Assembly: GCA_024643785.1 (NCBI GenBank) | Contig: JAHEMI010000002.1 | Span: forward strand, 1 to 62,919 | Source: Burkholderiaceae bacterium | GTDB taxonomy: Bacteria; Pseudomonadota; Gammaproteobacteria; Burkholderiales; Burkholderiaceae_E | DNA: 62,919 nucleotides | Direction of reading: 5' to 3' | Part shown: piece by piece, positions 60,139-62,919 of the stretch | Numbering within the stretch: the stretch's first letter is position 1 | Layout of the letters: every line of letters begins with the position of its first letter | Notes under the pieces: generated by a model | The model's database searches: none | What the model was told of the DNA's origin: nothing | Seen by the model: the letters and a program-made list of their open reading frames with translations, nothing else | Program-made: the position numbers and the translations under genes

Positions 60139-60843
60139 TCACATCTCTATGCCGTACTCCGCGCGAAACGTTGGATGGTTGATGATTTCCGAGATCGTCT
60201 TCTGCACGGCTGGCACGAACCCATGACGGGCACGCTGATAACGAAGGGCGCCGGAAAAGGCTCCCTCAAAGCTATAAGCTGTCTTGACGGTGTATGGGGC
60301 GCGGTCGCCAATCGTGACTATGACCTCGAGTTCCCACGAGTGACTCCCGATAAAACAGTAGACGTCGATCTTCTTCAAGGCTATGGAGACCTTTGTCCTG
60401 TCGGGACTCGCCGGTTGCTCGGACGCAGCGAGTTCTTGGTTGAAGGCTGATTGAAAATATTGCGTAAAGGTCTCATCCGCTCCTGAGTGAATTCCGGTGC
60501 CGCAATAAACTACTTTATCCTCGGGTGCGCAATCAACCGGAGGACTGTTCCCTTGCAGGTTAGATGGACTGCAGTCCCCGCTCGTACGAACCCGAGAAAC
60601 TTCGCCAAGTTCGACTGATCTCCGCGCTGTGCGGAGAACACTGACGTTGGAATCAGAAATCGTGTACGCGGGAATGAAAGGCGCGCCTGATCTAAGTTCT
60701 GGAGTCACAACTGCTGTGTCCGCGAGGCCGGCAAGCACGTCCGATGTCACGATGATCCCCGTTTGGACGCACCCACCAAGCTGGGTAGCCACGAGAAGTG
60801 CCGTCGCTTTGCGGTGCCAACCATTGGCGAATCCAGGAGCCAT
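60139..60843 (-). CDS. putative lipoprotein of unknown function
   Basis: This 234-aa protein starts with a basic N-terminus and a hydrophobic stretch ending in a lipobox-like LGGC (C25), so it may be exported and lipid-modified. The mature part has seven or so Cys, including two in DCSPSN and DCAPED contexts, which might form disulfides. I do not recognise the family. It lies between the second and third tRNA-Asn repeats, so it is probably cargo of the last cassette. Confidence 0.55.
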   Translation of the reverse strand: MAPGFANGWHRKATALLVATQLGGCVQTGIIVTSDVLAGLADTAVVTPELRSGAPFIPAYTISDSNVSVLRTARRSVELGEVSRVRTSGDCSPSNLQGNSPPVDCAPEDKVVYCGTGIHSGADETFTQYFQSAFNQELAASEQPASPDRTKVSIALKKIDVYCFIGSHSWELEVIVTIGDRAPYTVKTAYSFEGAFSGALRYQRARHGFVPAVQKTISEIINHPTFRAEYGIEM

Positions 60844-60965
60844 GTCTTCCTCCAGGTATTTGTGGCGGCCTCTTCGGGCTCGCTCACCGAGAACCTCGGG
60901 AACACACTACGCACTGGCCGGGGGTCCGTCTACTTACTCCGGCGTTACTTATTGTGGAAACTAAT

Positions 60966-61037
60966 GGTTCGAGCCCTGGTCGGGGAGCCAAGAAGTCCAA
61001 CAGGCTGGTGACGAAAGTTGCCGGCCTGTTTTGTTTC
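60966..61037 (+). repeat. third copy of the tRNA-Asn 3' end and terminator
   Basis: GGTTCGAGCCCTGGTCGGGG through AGCCA repeats the T-arm and acceptor of tRNA-Asn (58112-58136) exactly, followed by the same terminator. Similarity to the sequence after the intact tRNA continues to about 61100 (GGGTCGGTA-TGGGG and AGAGTGGCCC). This looks like the distal att site, with the tRNA-proximal sequence displaced by the insertions. Confidence 0.88.
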
Positions 61038-61132
61038 GGGGGTCGGTACTGGGGCGCGGGATGCATGGCTACCCCCCCCGCTGCTGCAGAGTGGCCCCAG
61101 GTGGCGCGACCGATGAACCATGTGAGGCACAT
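61038..61132. other. flank shared with the tRNA-Asn downstream region
   Basis: This stretch has GGCTACCC, AGAGTGGCCC and nearby blocks in common with 58185-58240, in the same order but with gaps. It seems to be the original sequence downstream of tRNA-Asn. No gene is seen. Confidence 0.5.
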
Positions 61133-62707
61133 CTACACGCCCCGCAAGAACCCCATCGCTCCAATAGGCTCCGCCGAAGTGGCGCAAAGCAGGCCTCCGA
61201 CAAAAGCCCCAACCACGCCACAGCTGGCAACATCAACCCCTGCCATGTACAGATTCTTGACGGGTGTGCGCGGCCGCAGCCAGGGGTTGCTGTAACGCTC
61301 GGGGGTTGATTCGAGGCCGTAGATGGCGCCCCGAGTGGCGCACGTAAAGTGCTCCGTGGACACGGGAGTCGACAATTCGGTGTAGGCGACCATCGGAGCG
61401 AGATCCGGCATATGCTTGAGCAATGCGCCCAGGAGCTGCTCAGAGAGTTTCTCCTTGAGGTCCATGTACTCTTGCCCGCGCTTCATCCATCTCGCGTCGC
61501 GCCATCGCGCGAAGTCTCCGTAGGGCACGAAGGTGACGATTTCTCCGGTGTGCAGCTGATCCGGGCCGGGATCGTGCTGTGGATTCTTGAGCGAAGGAAA
61601 GCTCGTATAGAGCACGGGCGCCTCCTCATTCCTGGAGAAATTCCAGGAGGCCGCTTCGTTGTCCCAGGTGCGATAGAACCATTTGTTGGCTGCTCCGGCC
61701 CCGGCCTTTCTGATGTCGCCCTTGAATCCGAGGTGGAGGCAGACGTACGCGGGGGAGGAGGCCAACTCGCCGATCGATTTCGCCCATTGCGCGTTGCGTT
61801 GGCGATCCGGCAGAAGCTTGCTCACGGTGGTGTGTGCGCCCGCTGCGCTCACGACGGCCTTGGCGCGGATCTCTTCGCCCGTATCCAGACGCACGCCGAT
61901 GGCCCGGTCGGACTTCACCAGGATCTTGTCAACCGCCGCCCGGATGCGCGTCCATCCGTCGGAGGCTGCGATGGTTGCCAGCATGCTGTCGGCGATGGAT
62001 CTGGCGCCGCCACGCGGATAGTGACCGCCATACCAGAAGTGTTTGGCGGCGGCGGCGTGGATACCCCACGATGAGCGGCTCGGGGGCGTGCCGTAGTACC
62101 CCCACTGCGCCGCGAGCACCGTGCGCAAACGCTCGTTGGAGGTAATGCGTTGCAGGCTGTCGCTAGTACGTTGCCGGAGAAACCGCTCGCCCTTCCTGGC
62201 AAGCAGCAGGTCAGTGGCTCGTGAAATTGGCCCACTGAAGATGCGCGACAGGAAGTAAGGCTGGAGAGCTTCCGAGATTTCCGCGACTTGACTCATGTAC
62301 TGCGCGATGGCGCCGCGTTCGGCCGGAAATGCCGCACCCAGCGCGTCCATTACCGCCAAGCGGTCGCTCGGGAATCCGATCCTGAAGTCATCCGGGAAGT
62401 AGAACTCGTCGTAAACGGTGGACAGCGGCTCCCACTCCAGCTTGCCGTTCGTGAGCTTGTGCATCACCCGCCCGACAACCGCCTTCTCCGAGACCTCACC
62501 GACCGCATGCACGCCGACATCCCAGACCCAACGCCTGCGTTTGAAGGTTTGTGTGAAGCCGCCGGGAACGTAATGTTGCTCCAGCAGTAGAACGCGCTTA
62601 CCCAACCTGGAGAGCAGTGCTCCGCAGGCCATCCCCCCCATGCCCGAACCGATGATGACGTAGTCCCAAACGCGGTCGGGAGAACTCGTGCTGTAGTTCT
62701 TTTCCAT
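61133..62707 (-). CDS. CrtI/RetSat-like FAD-dependent oxidoreductase
   Basis: This 524-aa protein has an N-terminal dinucleotide-binding motif (VIIGSGMGGMACGALLSRLG, residues 18-37) followed by LLLEQHYVPGGFTQTF, and a C-terminal FAD motif NLYMAGVDVASCGVVGA. These are the marks of phytoene desaturase and retinol saturase-like enzymes that desaturate or saturate polyene or isoprenoid substrates. The substrate cannot be read. It lies just past the last tRNA-Asn repeat, so it may be resident or part of a larger island beyond the window. Confidence 0.85.
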   Translation of the reverse strand: MEKNYSTSSPDRVWDYVIIGSGMGGMACGALLSRLGKRVLLLEQHYVPGGFTQTFKRRRWVWDVGVHAVGEVSEKAVVGRVMHKLTNGKLEWEPLSTVYDEFYFPDDFRIGFPSDRLAVMDALGAAFPAERGAIAQYMSQVAEISEALQPYFLSRIFSGPISRATDLLLARKGERFLRQRTSDSLQRITSNERLRTVLAAQWGYYGTPPSRSSWGIHAAAAKHFWYGGHYPRGGARSIADSMLATIAASDGWTRIRAAVDKILVKSDRAIGVRLDTGEEIRAKAVVSAAGAHTTVSKLLPDRQRNAQWAKSIGELASSPAYVCLHLGFKGDIRKAGAGAANKWFYRTWDNEAASWNFSRNEEAPVLYTSFPSLKNPQHDPGPDQLHTGEIVTFVPYGDFARWRDARWMKRGQEYMDLKEKLSEQLLGALLKHMPDLAPMVAYTELSTPVSTEHFTCATRGAIYGLESTPERYSNPWLRPRTPVKNLYMAGVDVASCGVVGAFVGGLLCATSAEPIGAMGFLRGV

Positions 62708-62919
62708 CGATCACTTTGTGCGCACATTCAGACGAATTGTCAAGATTCCGACGAATGCCTGAATTCTTCACTGCGTGTCGGCTCCGATCACGAAGGCGGA
62801 CGGATTTCGGCTACTTGAAACCTTCTCGCCGCGCGTCGTCGCGATCGCAACACGACTTCCATCCATGACTGGCGCGGCTACAGGGGGCAGGTCACCTGGG
62901 GAAGGTAATCATGGAGGCT
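62708..62919. promoter_or_regulatory. upstream region of the FAD oxidoreductase with operator-like repeats
   Basis: ATTCAG at 62726 and CTGAAT at 62759 are inverted, and GACGAAT occurs twice inside (62731 and 62750) in direct orientation. This clustered symmetry about 20-55 bases before the minus-strand ATG looks like a regulator site. An ATG at 62865 or 62911 on the plus strand could begin a divergent gene that leaves the window, but too little is visible to call it. Confidence 0.45.

Larger units (their letters stand above)
58137..61037. mobile_element. composite island inserted at tRNA-Asn
   Basis: The stretch between the intact tRNA-Asn and the last copy of its 3' end at 60966-61037 looks like two small cassettes integrated one after another. 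They carry an IS3-type remnant, a MarR-type regulator with a membrane protein, and a putative lipoprotein, none of them core functions. No integrase gene is present, so the elements are either degraded or mobilised by an enzyme coded elsewhere. Confidence 0.65.

Overview
The window is high-GC, gene-dense chromosomal DNA from a Gram-negative bacterium, most likely a betaproteobacterium. The gene orders point that way: an algZ-algR-hemC-hemD-hemX-hemY-nadE-glnB run, a full iscRSUA-hscBA-fdx-iscX operon, rpfE-recJ-prfB-lysS, and trxB / crp-ftsK-lolA-rarA-serS. A Rhodocyclales-like lineage is a guess only. All assignments come from reading motifs by eye; no database search was run.

Region 1 (1-10.4 kb) is accessory signalling DNA. 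Four minus-strand genes run from about 5002 to 285: a SLOG-domain four-TM protein, a protein joining histidine-kinase-type helices, a receiver and a TIR-like DUF4062 domain, a stand-alone receiver, and a pentapeptide-repeat protein with a potassium-channel pore. Divergent from them are a ferritin-like/[Fe-S]/double-CDGSH protein and a 1061-aa PAS-PAS-GAF-PAS hybrid histidine kinase. I infer one system: a redox or iron input feeding a phosphorelay whose outputs include a nucleotide-sensing (SLOG) membrane protein and an ion channel. I do not recognise this combination and it is my main candidate for an undescribed system.

Region 2 (10.4-29.9 kb) is housekeeping: tRNA-Ser(CGA), serS, rarA, an MFS transporter, lolA, ftsK and a Crp-type regulator on the minus strand; trxB and an Smr protein on the plus strand; then the minus-strand algZR-hem-nadE-glnB run, and argH on the plus strand.

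Region 3 (30-35.9 kb) is a TRAP transporter in two parts: a periplasmic binding protein on the plus strand, and a thiolase-like gene with the DctM and DctQ permeases on the minus strand. A RidA protein and an alpha/beta hydrolase follow.

Region 4 (36-58 kb) is core genome: comEC, a dihaem cytochrome c, tatD, lolD, lolC/E, rpfE-like, recJ, prfB (with its programmed +1 frameshift intact), lysS, the isc operon with recognisable IscR-type sites upstream, a low-molecular-weight tyrosine phosphatase, uvrB and an aromatic/aspartate aminotransferase.

Region 5 (58.06-62.9 kb) starts at tRNA-Asn(GTT). The 3' part of this tRNA and its terminator recur twice downstream (60003 and 60966), as expected for serial site-specific integration at a tRNA gene. 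Between the copies lie an IS3-type transposase remnant, a MarR-type regulator divergent from a membrane protein, and a putative lipoprotein. A CrtI/RetSat-like FAD oxidoreductase follows the last copy. No integrase gene is visible in the window.
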